From Amycolatopsis lexingtonensis (GTDB taxonomy: Bacteria > Actinomycetota > Actinomycetes > Mycobacteriales > Pseudonocardiaceae): a stretch of DNA of 64,000 nt. The stretch spans positions 7,228,501-7,292,500 of the forward strand of contig NZ_JADBEG010000001.1 in NCBI RefSeq assembly GCF_014873755.1, in the 5' to 3' direction. The position numbers were made by a program, and so were the translations under genes. Positions 8,829 through 19,174 of the stretch are shown here, piece by piece. The first letter of the stretch is position 1; every line of letters starts with the position of its first letter. The notes beneath the pieces are model-generated. The model was not told the DNA's origin. It did no database searches and saw nothing but the letters and a program-made list of their open reading frames with translations.

Positions 8829-8843
8829 GTCACATGATGTGAC
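8829..8843. repeat. Perfect 15-bp palindrome between convergent genes
   Basis: GTCACAT-G-ATGTGAC (7-bp arms, 1-bp centre) lies 10 bases beyond the stop of the phosphotransferase gene and about 190 bases after copD. The 211-base gap contains no supported gene. The half-site resembles GntR or Crp-type operators, but no promoter obviously uses it, so its role is open. Confidence 0.6.
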
Positions 8844-8852
8844 AGTCCCGGC

Positions 8853-9740
8853 TCAGCGGTAACGCGTCCAGCGCACGTCCGTCCGGCCGCTCCGAAGATC
8901 GGCCAACCGGCGGAACAGCTCGGGCCGCACCTGCGGCCGGCTGCGCAGGATGGGCAGCACGCTCGTCGTCAGCTTCAGCTCGCGGATGCCGCGGAGCACC
9001 GCGAACCCGGACCACGACGTCACGTCGAAGCCGTACGCCGCGGCGAACGTCCGGTAGTGCACCGGCGGGTCCCCGAACCGCTCGCGGCCGACGGCCAGCG
9101 GCGTCAGGTCCCACTCCGGCGGGCCGACGCACGAGGAATCGAAGTCACAGAGCACCGGGCCGTCCGGGCCGGGGATGACGTTGCCGGGGTACGCGTCGCC
9201 GTGGACCAGGCCCCTGGGCAGCGGGAAGTCCAGCCCGGCCAGCCGGTCTTCGAGCTCGGCGCAGCGCTCGAGCAGGAATTCGCGGTCGGCGTCGCTGATC
9301 TCTTCGGCGTCGGACACCCGGGCCCGCACCGCGGCGAACGGCGCCCACTCGGCGAGGCCGTCGGGCGCGGGGAGCGCGTGCACCTGGCGCAGCAGCCGGG
9401 CCAGGTCGGTGGCCGTCGCCGGGCGGCCGATGCTCGGCACCTGGTGCCACGCGGTCACCAGGTGCCCGCCGACTTCCAGGGGCTGCTCGATGCCGCCGAG
9501 GAGCCGGATCGCGGGGACGCCGTGGCGTTCGAAGTGCCGGGCCACGCGCACGACGGTCCCGACGCGGTGCCGCAGCTGCGTCGAGCCGACGATCCGGATC
9601 ACGAGCGGGGCGCTGACCAGCGCGTACACCGCGTTGTTGGTGAACCGCAGCAGCCGCGCGCCCGCCGGGTCGACCCCCAGCAGGGCGCACGTCTCCGCCA
9701 GCACGCCGCGCAGCTTCCCGGCTGTGAACCGGCCGGCCAA
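8853..9740 (-). CDS. Aminoglycoside phosphotransferase (APH)-fold kinase, substrate unknown
   Basis: The body shows the APH/choline-kinase fold: ATP-binding N-lobe strands, the catalytic loop LVHGDAYPGNVI (HGD...N) and the metal-binding LCDFDSS motif. Such kinases phosphorylate small hydroxylated molecules; the family name does not prove antibiotic resistance. The start is uncertain. The TTG at 9740 gives 295 residues; a GTG at 9704 gives 283 and has a GGGAAG ribosome site. The upstream regulator gene ends at 9772, so the two are probably co-transcribed. Confidence 0.72.
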   Translation of the reverse strand: MAGRFTAGKLRGVLAETCALLGVDPAGARLLRFTNNAVYALVSAPLVIRIVGSTQLRHRVGTVVRVARHFERHGVPAIRLLGGIEQPLEVGGHLVTAWHQVPSIGRPATATDLARLLRQVHALPAPDGLAEWAPFAAVRARVSDAEEISDADREFLLERCAELEDRLAGLDFPLPRGLVHGDAYPGNVIPGPDGPVLCDFDSSCVGPPEWDLTPLAVGRERFGDPPVHYRTFAAAYGFDVTSWSGFAVLRGIRELKLTTSVLPILRSRPQVRPELFRRLADLRSGRTDVRWTRYR

Positions 9741-9771
9741 GACGGCCCCGGTGTCCCCGCCGCCCCCGGCG

Positions 9772-11157
9772 TTATGCGGCGTAGAAAGCGTGGAGGCGAT
9801 CGGCGAGGTCACGCGCGTCGGCGTTGTTGCGGCGGCGCTCCGCCTCTTCCTGCAGCGGCCGCATCCGGTCCTTGACCCGCTCGGACTTGATGCCCTCGGC
9901 GCAGTCGATGGCCTTGCCGCCGACCTTGGCCCCGTGGTCGAGGTCGCCGTCGAGCAGGTGGTTGGTGGCCAGCGCACTCAGCATGAACGTCTTGGACCGG
10001 GCCATTTCGTCGTCGTAGGAGTCGACGGCCCTGGTCAGCGCCGGGATCGCGTACTTGGTGTGCTCGGCGTTCTTCTGCGCGAGGACCGTGTGGACGGTGC
10101 CGACCATGGCGTAGACGTCGGTCTCGGTGAAGAACTTCACCCAGGACTCGGCCTCGGCCAGGTTGGCGCGCTCGAACTCGTCCTTGCTCCGGCCGAGCAG
10201 CTTCACCGCCTGCTCTTCGTTGCCCATCATCGCGTAGGCCCACGCCTCGTTGGCGCACAGCACGGAGACCGCCAGCTCGGAACCGCTTTCCTGGGCGGCG
10301 ATCTGGCCGAGCTGGAACAGCTTCAGCGCGTCGTTCGGGGCGTCCTGGTGCAGGTAGACGCGGCCCATCCGGTAGAGGACGTTGGCGACCAGCGGGTGGT
10401 TCTCGCCCTGCTTGGCCAGGTCCAGCGCGTTCGCGAAGTGCCCGCGGGCGGAGTCCATCAGGCCGGTGTCGAAGGAGGTCCAGCCGGCCAGCGAGTGGAG
10501 GTCGGCCAGCGCCACGTACAGGCGGTTCTTGACGATTTCCGTGCCGTGCGCCTCGAGCATCTGCTGCCCCCAGGACAGCTGCGCCACGACGGCGTCGCGG
10601 CAGAACCCGCCGCCGTACTGGTAGTCCAGCGCCCGGAGCGCGCGCGTCGCGGCCTCCACCTGGCGCACGTCGGTCATGCCGATGCGACCGGGCGCCGGCG
10701 TGCGCGCCGGTCCCGCCGACCAGGTGCCCGATTCCGGACCGAACACCGCCGCACCCATCGTGACCTGGGCGGCGTGCGCGAGGAACCTCCGTCGCTTCAC
10801 GGACTCGTCCTCCTCAGCCTGCTGGCCGTCGGCGGAGCCGACGACGCGTATCGCCGTGGCCTCGTCGTAGGCGAGGCCCATGTATCCACGCGGGACACCC
10901 AGGCCGTCGGCGATCCTCGTGAGGACGTCGTAGGCCATGACCTGGCGACCCTTGAGGATCTCCGACACCTCGGACTGGGACTGTCCGGTCATCGCGGCGA
11001 TCTGGCGCTGCGAGACACCGTGCTTGCGCAAGAGGCGGTAGACGCCGCTGATCTCGCGCGTTGCGAGAGCAGCTCTCATCTCCGGCTGCTCCCACGCGTC
11101 AGCGGGAACCGTGTGGCTCTGCCGGGCTTCGGCACTGCCACCGTTACTGGCGTCCAT
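9772..11157 (-). CDS. XRE-family DNA-binding protein with TPR-like C-terminal domain
   Basis: 461 residues. An HTH of the lambda-repressor class spans about residues 45-95 (SQRQIAAMTGQSQSEVSEIL). The rest is helical, and repeated motifs after about residue 175 (LADLHSLAGW, ALDLAKQGENHPLVANVLYRMG, NDALKLFQLGQIA) indicate tetratricopeptide-like repeats. Regulators of this build are abundant in Streptomyces and Pseudonocardiaceae and often respond to peptide or protein signals. GGAGGGGGC precedes ATG 11157. It is transcribed together with the kinase gene and divergently from the two small genes at 11464-12235. The target is unknown. Confidence 0.8.
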   Translation of the reverse strand: MDASNGGSAEARQSHTVPADAWEQPEMRAALATREISGVYRLLRKHGVSQRQIAAMTGQSQSEVSEILKGRQVMAYDVLTRIADGLGVPRGYMGLAYDEATAIRVVGSADGQQAEEDESVKRRRFLAHAAQVTMGAAVFGPESGTWSAGPARTPAPGRIGMTDVRQVEAATRALRALDYQYGGGFCRDAVVAQLSWGQQMLEAHGTEIVKNRLYVALADLHSLAGWTSFDTGLMDSARGHFANALDLAKQGENHPLVANVLYRMGRVYLHQDAPNDALKLFQLGQIAAQESGSELAVSVLCANEAWAYAMMGNEEQAVKLLGRSKDEFERANLAEAESWVKFFTETDVYAMVGTVHTVLAQKNAEHTKYAIPALTRAVDSYDDEMARSKTFMLSALATNHLLDGDLDHGAKVGGKAIDCAEGIKSERVKDRMRPLQEEAERRRNNADARDLADRLHAFYAA

Positions 11158-11463
11158 CGCGCCCCCTCCACTGTCCGGTCGGGCGTCTGTGAAACAGCGT
11201 AGGCAAACCTGGTGAACCGTGTGAACTGCCGAACTGGCGGCCTGATCGGTCCGGCCGAAGTCCGTTGACCGCTTACCGTGGAACCGAGTCCGGTCACCGC
11301 TATGACGCCATTTCGACCTTCTATCGCAGCCGGTTGCACCTCACTGTAGTTGTCAGATCTCCGTCACCGCCCGGACACCGGCAGCGATCACGGAGAGCTA
11401 CGAAAACCGCAGGGATGTTGCAGAAGGCATCTTCGAAGGACTTTCGACAGAGCGGAGAAGGGC
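11158..11463. promoter_or_regulatory. Divergent promoter region between XRE-TPR gene and small-gene pair
   Basis: 306 bases separate the two divergent units. Direct repeats of the core GTGAAC (GGTGAACCGTGTGAACTG around 11211-11228) lie close to the XRE-TPR gene, a plausible autoregulatory site. A TTGACC hexamer at 11265-11270 could be a -35 element for the plus strand. No gene is supported in this interval. Confidence 0.4.
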
Positions 11464-11808
11464 GTGGAGTTCGTGGACTCGTTCGCAGGAGGACATGCCG
11501 GCACGGCCACCCGCGCCGTGCGGCCGGCGATCGCGACGGTCTCTCCCGTCTCCGCCGTCCGTCCCGTCACCCCGGCCGCCGCGGTGGACCCCCGCACCGC
11601 GAGCGTCCGCCACTACGAGGGCGGTCAGCTCGTGTGGCGGGTGCAGTGCGGCGACCTGATCAGCCGGGAACGCGCGGTGACGGTGTTCGTCGAAGACAAC
11701 CAGGTGGTACTGGTCTCGCCCCCCGGCGAGACCGCGCGGCTGACGTCCGGACAGCTCGGCCAGCTGCGCGCCGCGCTCAACGAAGCCGCCAAGATGGCGG
11801 AAAGGTAA
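11464..11808 (+). CDS. Small lineage-specific hypothetical protein
   Basis: GTG 11464 is preferred because of the AGCGGAGAAGG ribosome site in front of it, giving 114 residues; longer in-frame forms would run into the promoter region. The N-terminal third is Ala/Val/Pro-rich and probably disordered. The C-terminal part (VRHYEGGQLVWRVQCGDLISRERAV to the end) looks like a small beta-strand domain followed by a helix (SGQLGQLRAALNEAAKMAE). I do not recognise the family. It precedes the cysteine-motif gene by 13 bases and is divergent from the XRE-TPR regulator, suggesting a shared module. Confidence 0.6.
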   Translation: MEFVDSFAGGHAGTATRAVRPAIATVSPVSAVRPVTPAAAVDPRTASVRHYEGGQLVWRVQCGDLISRERAVTVFVEDNQVVLVSPPGETARLTSGQLGQLRAALNEAAKMAER

Positions 11809-11821
11809 CGGTGAGCTGAAC

Positions 11822-12235
11822 ATGGATCAGGTACTCGGGCAGGTCCTCCGCAATGCGGTCTGGGAGCGCCTCGACATGCTGACCGACCTGGCGAACCGCG
11901 CCGACGCCCAGTCGCTCGTCTCGGTCGCGCGCTCCGAACTGCCCCGGTTGACGGAGGCCTGGCGCGCGATGCTGAAGATGCACGAGCCCGACGAGCGCGG
12001 CGACTGCCCGACCTGCTCGACCCGGTGGCACCGCTGCAAGGCGCCGTGCTCGGTCTGGCAGGTCGCGCACGAACACTTGGTAGCCGGCGGGCTGGCCCCG
12101 CAGCAGCAGGCTCCGTCGGACCGGCGCCTGCAGGGCCGCCGCAAGAGCCCGGTTCCGGTCCACCCGGCCCCCACCGCGGCGGAGACCACCGGTCGCCACG
12201 CGCTCGTGAACCCGCGCCGAGCGGTCACCGCCTGA
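11822..12235 (+). CDS. Small zinc-ribbon-like hypothetical protein
   Basis: 137 residues. The central motif CPTCSTRWHRCKAPCSVWQVAHEHL contains two CxxC/CxxxC-type pairs plus His and strongly suggests a structural zinc site. The N-terminal half is helical (VLRNAVWERLDMLTDLANRAD), and the C-terminal 50 residues are basic and probably disordered. It is the second gene of a two-gene unit. I cannot name a characterised family. Confidence 0.6.
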   Translation: MDQVLGQVLRNAVWERLDMLTDLANRADAQSLVSVARSELPRLTEAWRAMLKMHEPDERGDCPTCSTRWHRCKAPCSVWQVAHEHLVAGGLAPQQQAPSDRRLQGRRKSPVPVHPAPTAAETTGRHALVNPRRAVTA

Positions 12236-12269
12236 CCCCGTCAAGTGAAGACCGCGTGAGGACGCGCAT

Positions 12270-12284
12270 CTTTCCTAGGGAAAG
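12270..12284. repeat. Short palindrome, CTTTCC/GGAAAG family, copy 1
   Basis: CTTTCC-TAG-GGAAAG, 6-bp perfect arms, in the gap after the zinc-ribbon-like gene. A close relative lies 41 bases downstream. Confidence 0.6.
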
Positions 12285-12310
12285 TGACGTCCTCCCCGGC
12301 AGGAAGCGCA

Positions 12311-12327
12311 ACTTTCCTGGAGAAAGT
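12311..12327. repeat. Short palindrome, CTTTCC/GGAAAG family, copy 2
   Basis: ACTTTC-CTGGA-GAAAGT, 6-bp perfect arms. It shares the core ACTTTCC...GAAAGT with copy 1, and both are flanked by a downstream CCTCCCC tract. Confidence 0.6.
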
Positions 12328-12663
12328 GGCATCCTCCCCTGATCCGGCGAGCGCGGCCGGCCGATCGCCCCATCGGACCCGCGCCGGCACTCGCCCCGGC
12401 CGAGGGCTGTTTCGCCCGCACCCCCGAGCAGTGCGAACCAGCCCTCGGCCATCATCCCGGTCCCCACCGCGATTAATCGAAAAAATTACGCGTTAGCCCT
12501 AGCCGGGGCCGTAATCCCCCGCTAGATTGATCATCAAGCCCCGGTATGGACCACTGGTTCGACCGTGGCGATCCGCTCCGCTGAGCGGTCCCCGAATTCC
12601 GCGGGCCGGTGCCGTTGCACTCCCCTCCCCCGACCGGCACCGGCCCGCGGTTCCAAACTTCGT

Positions 12664-15256
<2,593 letters not shown>

Positions 15257-15262
15257 TCAGGA

Positions 15263-15276
15263 CACCCGTACGGGTG
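15263..15276. promoter_or_regulatory. Putative TetR operator between bglA-type gene and tetR
   Basis: A 14-bp perfect palindrome, CACCCGTACGGGTG, sits 25 bases upstream of the beta-glucosidase start codon. A likely plus-strand -10 element (TATACT, 15294-15299) lies 18 bases further on towards the regulator gene. Its position suits control of both promoters by the TetR protein. Confidence 0.6.
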
Positions 15277-15368
15277 AACATGAAAAGTTCTCATATACTA
15301 GGTCTTCACTCGTCCGTGGGGAACCCCGTCGGCACGATAAAGTCCCAGATCAGACGAGGAGGAGCGCC

Positions 15369-16016
15369 GTGTCCGACATCCAGGCCGCGAAGGTGCCGGC
15401 AGAAGCCACCCCCTTACGCCGCCAGCCGGTTCAGCAACGCAGCGCCAAGCGCGTCGAGCAGATGCTCGACGCGAGCGCGGCGTTGATCGACGAGCTCGGT
15501 TACGACGCGCTGACGACCACCCTGATCGCGAAGCGCGCCGGGGTCGCCGTGGGGTCGCTGTACCAGTTCTTCCCCGACAAGCGCGCGGTGGTGCAAGCGC
15601 TTACCGCCCGCAACCTGGAACGGTTCGTGGGCGCGGTGAACGAGCGCCTGAAGCAGCTCGGCCCGGAACACTGGTGGGACGTCGTCGACTCGATCCTCGA
15701 CATCTACCTCGAGATGCACCGCACGGTCCCGGGTTTCTCGAAGGTCCACTTCGGCGACATCATCGACCGCCAGCTGCTGGACGAGACCCGCGACAACAAC
15801 GCGGTGATCGTGGATTCGCTGACGGACCTGGTGGCCACGCAGGTGGACCGCCCGGTGGAGGACCTGCGGTTCGCGATCGGCATCGCCAACGAGGTGGCCG
15901 ACGCGCTGCTGAAGCTGGCGTTCCGGAAGGAGCCGAGGGGGGACGAGAAGATCGTCGCCGAGGCCAAGTACGTGGTGAAGGGGTATTTGGCGGCTCGGTT
16001 CGGGGAACAGTCGTAG
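15369..16016 (+). CDS. TetR-family transcriptional regulator of the beta-glucosidase locus
   Basis: 215 residues. The HTH is in residues ~25-75 (TTTLIAKRAGVAVGSLYQFF), the rest being the helical ligand/dimer domain. The GTG start at 15369 is preceded by GACGAGGAGGAG. Divergent orientation to the GH1-MFS operon and the intervening palindrome argue that it represses that operon until a sugar-related ligand binds. It carries some extra basic N-terminal residues before the HTH. Confidence 0.85.
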   Translation: MSDIQAAKVPAEATPLRRQPVQQRSAKRVEQMLDASAALIDELGYDALTTTLIAKRAGVAVGSLYQFFPDKRAVVQALTARNLERFVGAVNERLKQLGPEHWWDVVDSILDIYLEMHRTVPGFSKVHFGDIIDRQLLDETRDNNAVIVDSLTDLVATQVDRPVEDLRFAIGIANEVADALLKLAFRKEPRGDEKIVAEAKYVVKGYLAARFGEQS

Positions 16017-16059
16017 TTGTCCACAGAAGTTGTCCACAGGTATGCACAGCTGTGGACAA
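16017..16059. other. Cluster of three perfect DnaA boxes
   Basis: TTGTCCACA occurs at 16017-16025 and 16030-16038, and in inverse orientation at 16051-16059. It matches the DnaA-box consensus of high-GC actinobacteria exactly each time. A degenerate fourth site (TATGCACAG, 16041-16049) lies between. The cluster begins directly at the tetR stop codon. Confidence 0.75.
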
Positions 16060-16201
16060 CCCTGTGGTTCGGGCCCGGGTCGTCGGTGGGCGCCGATAGA
16101 CTGGAAGCGGGGGTTCCCCCAGGGAAGGGCGGGGTGCGCGCGGGGGCCGATTGCCGGGGAAGGACGCTCGAGCGGACCGGATTACCTCCGCGCCGACGCC
16201 G

Positions 16202-16216
16202 TGAACGACTCCTTTA
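16202..16216. repeat. Degenerate copy of the TGAA-N7-TTCA palindrome family
   Basis: TGAACGACTCCTTTA matches the left arm and centre of the better copies at 16312 and 16406, with a decayed right arm. Confidence 0.5.
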
Positions 16217-16281
16217 TGTGGCCACGACAGGAGCCCCGGCGAAGTCGGGTCAGTACGGCCGATCCGGCCGCGCGCACGTCA

Positions 16282-16296
16282 TGAACGGGTCGTTCA
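16282..16296. repeat. 15-bp palindrome copy (TGAACG..CGTTCA)
   Basis: TGAACG-GGT-CGTTCA, perfect 6-bp arms. It is spaced 30 bases from the next copy. Confidence 0.65.
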
Positions 16297-16311
16297 CCTC
16301 ACCAGACGACA

Positions 16312-16326
16312 TGAACGAGTCGTTCA
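16312..16326. repeat. 15-bp palindrome copy (TGAACGA..TCGTTCA)
   Basis: TGAACGA-G-TCGTTCA, perfect 7-bp arms around a single central base. Confidence 0.7.
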
Positions 16327-16403
16327 CGACATCACGGCCGGGATCCCGACAAAGTCACCGGCGGCCGCGCCACTCTGCCGCCGGTCAACCGCTCGCCCCA
16401 CGT

Positions 16404-16422
16404 CCTGAATGACTCATTCAGG
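16404..16422. repeat. 19-bp palindrome copy (CCTGAATGA..TCATTCAGG)
   Basis: CCTGAATGA-C-TCATTCAGG, perfect 9-bp arms. The next copy begins 14 bases later. Confidence 0.7.
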
Positions 16423-16435
16423 TCTTCGGAGGTCC

Positions 16436-16450
16436 TGAATGAGTCATTCA
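16436..16450. repeat. 15-bp palindrome copy (TGAATGA..TCATTCA)
   Basis: TGAATGA-G-TCATTCA, perfect 7-bp arms. Preceded by GGTCC as is the copy before it (CGTCC), so the pair forms a 30-base tandem unit. Confidence 0.7.
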
Positions 16451-16608
16451 AGACGCTGGCGCAACCCTGCGGGCTGCACTGACGCGACTTTGCCGGGACC
16501 ATGACATCCGAGCCGATTCGCGCGCGAACTCACCTGTCCGGGGGCTGGGACAAACACGGCGCTCGCGCGCCCAGGCCGGTGTTCTGCCGCGCGGACGCGG
16601 TACCGGCG

Positions 16609-17793
16609 TCAGCCGAAGTTCTGGTGCTCGCCCCGGTAAGTCGGGACCGTGCGCTCCACCCGGTCGCCCTGCACCAGGTGGTAGTGCGTGAACCGCTCCG
16701 CCAGCTCGCCCGCCTTCGCGTGGCGCAGCCAGACCCGGTCGCCCAGCTTCAGGGTGCGGGCGGCGCGGCCGGTCACCGGGGTCTGGACCTCGCCCGCGCC
16801 TTCGAAGCCCAGCAGCTTCAGGCCCGTCGGCAGGTACGGCTGCGGGACTCGCGAAGCGCCCGCGGGCCCGGAAGCGATGTAGCCGCCCGAAAAGAGGGTG
16901 GCGATGGTGCGGGTCGGGCGGCGGACCACCGGCAGGGCGAACAGCGCCGCCGGGCGGGGCTTGAACTTCGTGTAGCCGTCGAACAGCGTGGGGCCGATCA
17001 GGCCCGAGCCCGCCGCGATCTCCGTGACGACCGCGTCCGCGCCCGTGGACTCGATGCTGCCGGTGCCGCCGCCGTTGACGAACTCCAACGGCGTCACGGC
17101 CTCGACCGCCCGGATCGCTTCGCCGCGGCGGCGGTTCAGCTCGGCCGCCGAACGGCGTTGCATCCAGCCGATCACCGCTCGCTTGAGGCGGGCGCCCGCC
17201 GCGTCGCCGAGGCCGGCGATCTGGCCTTCGTACGCCATCGCGCCCACCAGGCGGAAGCCCGGGCGGGCGAGGATCTGGCGGGCCAGCGTCGACGCCTGCT
17301 TCGGGGTGAACACCGGTGAGCGACGCGTGCCGACGTGGACGCCCGGCACCGGGCGCCAGGACGCGTCGAGTTCCAGGCACACGCGGATTTCCGGGTGGCT
17401 GTGCCCGAGGGCCGCGTCCACCAGGTCCAGGTGCTCCGGCGAGTCGACCATGATCGCGATCGCGGCCCGCGCCGCATCGGACGCGGCCAGGCGGCGGAGA
17501 GCTTCGTGGTCGGCCGTCGGGTAGGCGACGACGATGTCATCGGTCGTGCCCTGCTCGACGTGCCAGACGGCTTCGGCGAGCGAGTAGCACATCAGGCCTT
17601 CGAAGCCCGGCATCGCGAGCACGCGCTCCAGCAACGCCCGGCAGCGGACCGACTTGCTGACCACGCGGATCGGCTTGCCCGCCGCGCGGCGGCGGAGGTC
17701 GTCCGCGTTCGCGTCGAAGGCCGCCAAGTCGACGACGGCCAAGGGCGGATCGAGGTCCTTGGTCGCCAAGTCGTACACCGTCGCACTGGTCAC
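16609..17793 (-). CDS. PLP-dependent amino acid deaminase/aldolase (alanine-racemase fold)
   Basis: 394 residues. The N-terminal alanine-racemase-type barrel has the PLP lysine in RVVSKSVRC (K47), and the barrel ends in the phosphate-binding GGGTGSIEST segment. The C-terminal beta domain carries the D-serine dehydratase-like metal/substrate site (H and C replaced or shifted; ...RHAKAGELAERFTHYHLVQGD). It is annotated in actinobacteria as amino acid deaminase/aldolase, related to D-threonine aldolase. The start is GTG 17793. It is divergent from the lactone oxidase gene with an 85-base gap. The substrate, probably a D- or beta-hydroxy amino acid, is not known. Confidence 0.8.
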   Translation of the reverse strand: MTSATVYDLATKDLDPPLAVVDLAAFDANADDLRRRAAGKPIRVVSKSVRCRALLERVLAMPGFEGLMCYSLAEAVWHVEQGTTDDIVVAYPTADHEALRRLAASDAARAAIAIMVDSPEHLDLVDAALGHSHPEIRVCLELDASWRPVPGVHVGTRRSPVFTPKQASTLARQILARPGFRLVGAMAYEGQIAGLGDAAGARLKRAVIGWMQRRSAAELNRRRGEAIRAVEAVTPLEFVNGGGTGSIESTGADAVVTEIAAGSGLIGPTLFDGYTKFKPRPAALFALPVVRRPTRTIATLFSGGYIASGPAGASRVPQPYLPTGLKLLGFEGAGEVQTPVTGRAARTLKLGDRVWLRHAKAGELAERFTHYHLVQGDRVERTVPTYRGEHQNFG

Positions 17794-17878
17794 GAGGTCT
17801 AAAGTACGACACGAAGGCTTGAAACGCGAATACTATTCACTTACTGTTTCGGGCACTCGACCGATGGAGGGCGCGCGG

Positions 17879-19174
17879 ATGACCCGGTGGACCAACTGGG
17901 CGGGCACGGCGTCCGCCTCGCCGCGGCACGTTCACCAGCCGCGCAGCGCGGCCGAGATCGCGGCGGCCGTCGAACGCGTCGCCGCGGCCGGCCGGACCGT
18001 GCGGCCGTGGGGCAGCGGGCACTCCTTCACCGCGATCGCCGTCGCCGACTCCGACGCGCTCGACCTGCGGTACTGGACCGGCATCGAGCGCGTCGACCTC
18101 GAAACCGGGCTCGTCACCGTCCGCTCCGGCACCACGATCAAGCAGCTCAACGCGGCCCTCGACGCGGTCGGGCTGGCCATGACCAACCTCGGTGACATCG
18201 ACGCGCAGACCATCGCCGGCGCGATTTCCACCGGCACCCACGGCACCGGCGCGAAGCTCGGCGGCATCGCCACCCAGATTGCCGCGCTCGAGCTCGTCCT
18301 CGCCGACGGCTCGGTCGTCACCTGCTCGGCGGACGAGCGGCCCGACCTCTTCGCCGCCGCCCGCGTCGGCCTCGGCGCGCTCGGCGTCATCACCACCGTC
18401 ACGCTCCAGTGCGAACCGTCGTTCGTGCTGCGCGCGCAGGAACGGCCGGAGCCGCTGGAGCAGGTCCTCGAGGGCTTCCACGACTTTGCCGAGGAGAACG
18501 AGCACTTCGAGTTCTACTGGTTCCCCTACGGCAAGAACGCACTGGTCAAGCGCAACAACCGGTGCGAGACGGCGGAACCGCTGAGCAAAGTTCGCGAGTT
18601 CGTCGACTACCAGATCATGGAGAACGTCGCCTTCGGCGGGCTCTGCCGGACCGGACGGCTGATGCCGCGGCTCGTGCGCCCGCTGAACAGCTTCGCGTCG
18701 AACATGCTCTCCGCGCGCGAGTACAGCGACACCTCGCACCGCGTCTTCGTCACCGCGCGCAACGTCCGTTTCACCGAAACGGAATACGCTGTTCCACGTG
18801 AATCAGTGCTCGACGTGCTCGCCGAGCTACGGTCCGTGGTGCCGAAGCTGAAGGACCCGGTGATGTTCCCGGTCGAGGTGCGGGTCGCCGCGGCCGACGA
18901 CATCTGGCTGTCGACCGCGCAGGGCCGCGACTCCGCCTACATCGCCATCCACCAGTTCGTCGGCATGCCGTACCGCGAGTACTTCAGCGCGTTCGAGAAG
19001 ATCGCCGGCGCGGTCGGCGGCCGCCCGCACTGGGGCAAGATGCACGACCTCGACGCCGGCATCCTCCGCTCGCGCTACCCGCACTTCGACGACTTCCTGC
19101 GCGTGCGCAAGGAAACCGACCCGAACCGCGTCTTCACGAACACCTATCTGGACCGGGTACTGGGCACGGCCTAG
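17879..19174 (+). CDS. FAD-dependent D-arabinono-1,4-lactone oxidase family protein
   Basis: 431 residues. The PCMH-type FAD domain starts with PRSAAEIAAAVERV; the flavin-linking His is in PWGSGHSFT (H48), and the second FAD motif AISTGTHGTGAKLGG is present. The C-terminal ALO domain ends with the family signature HWGKMH and a DPNRVFTNTYL tail. It oxidises aldono-lactones or alditols using oxygen or another acceptor. A ribosome site (GGAGG, 17867-17871) supports ATG 17879 over an ATG 15 bases upstream. It overlaps the convergent PRPP-synthetase-like gene by four bases. Confidence 0.88.
   Translation: MTRWTNWAGTASASPRHVHQPRSAAEIAAAVERVAAAGRTVRPWGSGHSFTAIAVADSDALDLRYWTGIERVDLETGLVTVRSGTTIKQLNAALDAVGLAMTNLGDIDAQTIAGAISTGTHGTGAKLGGIATQIAALELVLADGSVVTCSADERPDLFAAARVGLGALGVITTVTLQCEPSFVLRAQERPEPLEQVLEGFHDFAEENEHFEFYWFPYGKNALVKRNNRCETAEPLSKVREFVDYQIMENVAFGGLCRTGRLMPRLVRPLNSFASNMLSAREYSDTSHRVFVTARNVRFTETEYAVPRESVLDVLAELRSVVPKLKDPVMFPVEVRVAAADDIWLSTAQGRDSAYIAIHQFVGMPYREYFSAFEKIAGAVGGRPHWGKMHDLDAGILRSRYPHFDDFLRVRKETDPNRVFTNTYLDRVLGTA

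Larger units (their letters stand above)
12236..12663. other. 428-bp noncoding stretch between convergent genes, with two palindromes
   Basis: It contains two related palindromes (12270-12284 and 12311-12327, listed separately) and a short AT-richer tract around 12470-12490 (TAATCGAAAAAATTACGCG). No gene or RNA is recognisable. Confidence 0.5.
16060..16608. other. Gene-free stretch with palindromic repeats
   Basis: About 550 bases downstream of the DnaA boxes and upstream of the convergent PLP-enzyme gene hold no supported gene. They contain at least five copies of a 15-bp palindrome family, annotated below, and a GGGGGTTCCCCC inverted repeat near 16110-16121. Confidence 0.55.

Noticed and set aside
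8853..9740. Aminoglycoside resistance gene
   Set aside because: The APH fold is shared by many kinases of unrelated substrates, and nothing in the context points to an antibiotic cluster.
16017..16608. Chromosomal origin of replication
   Set aside because: Only three DnaA boxes, no dnaA/dnaN/gyrB nearby and no clear AT-rich unwinding element, so it is reported as a cluster only.
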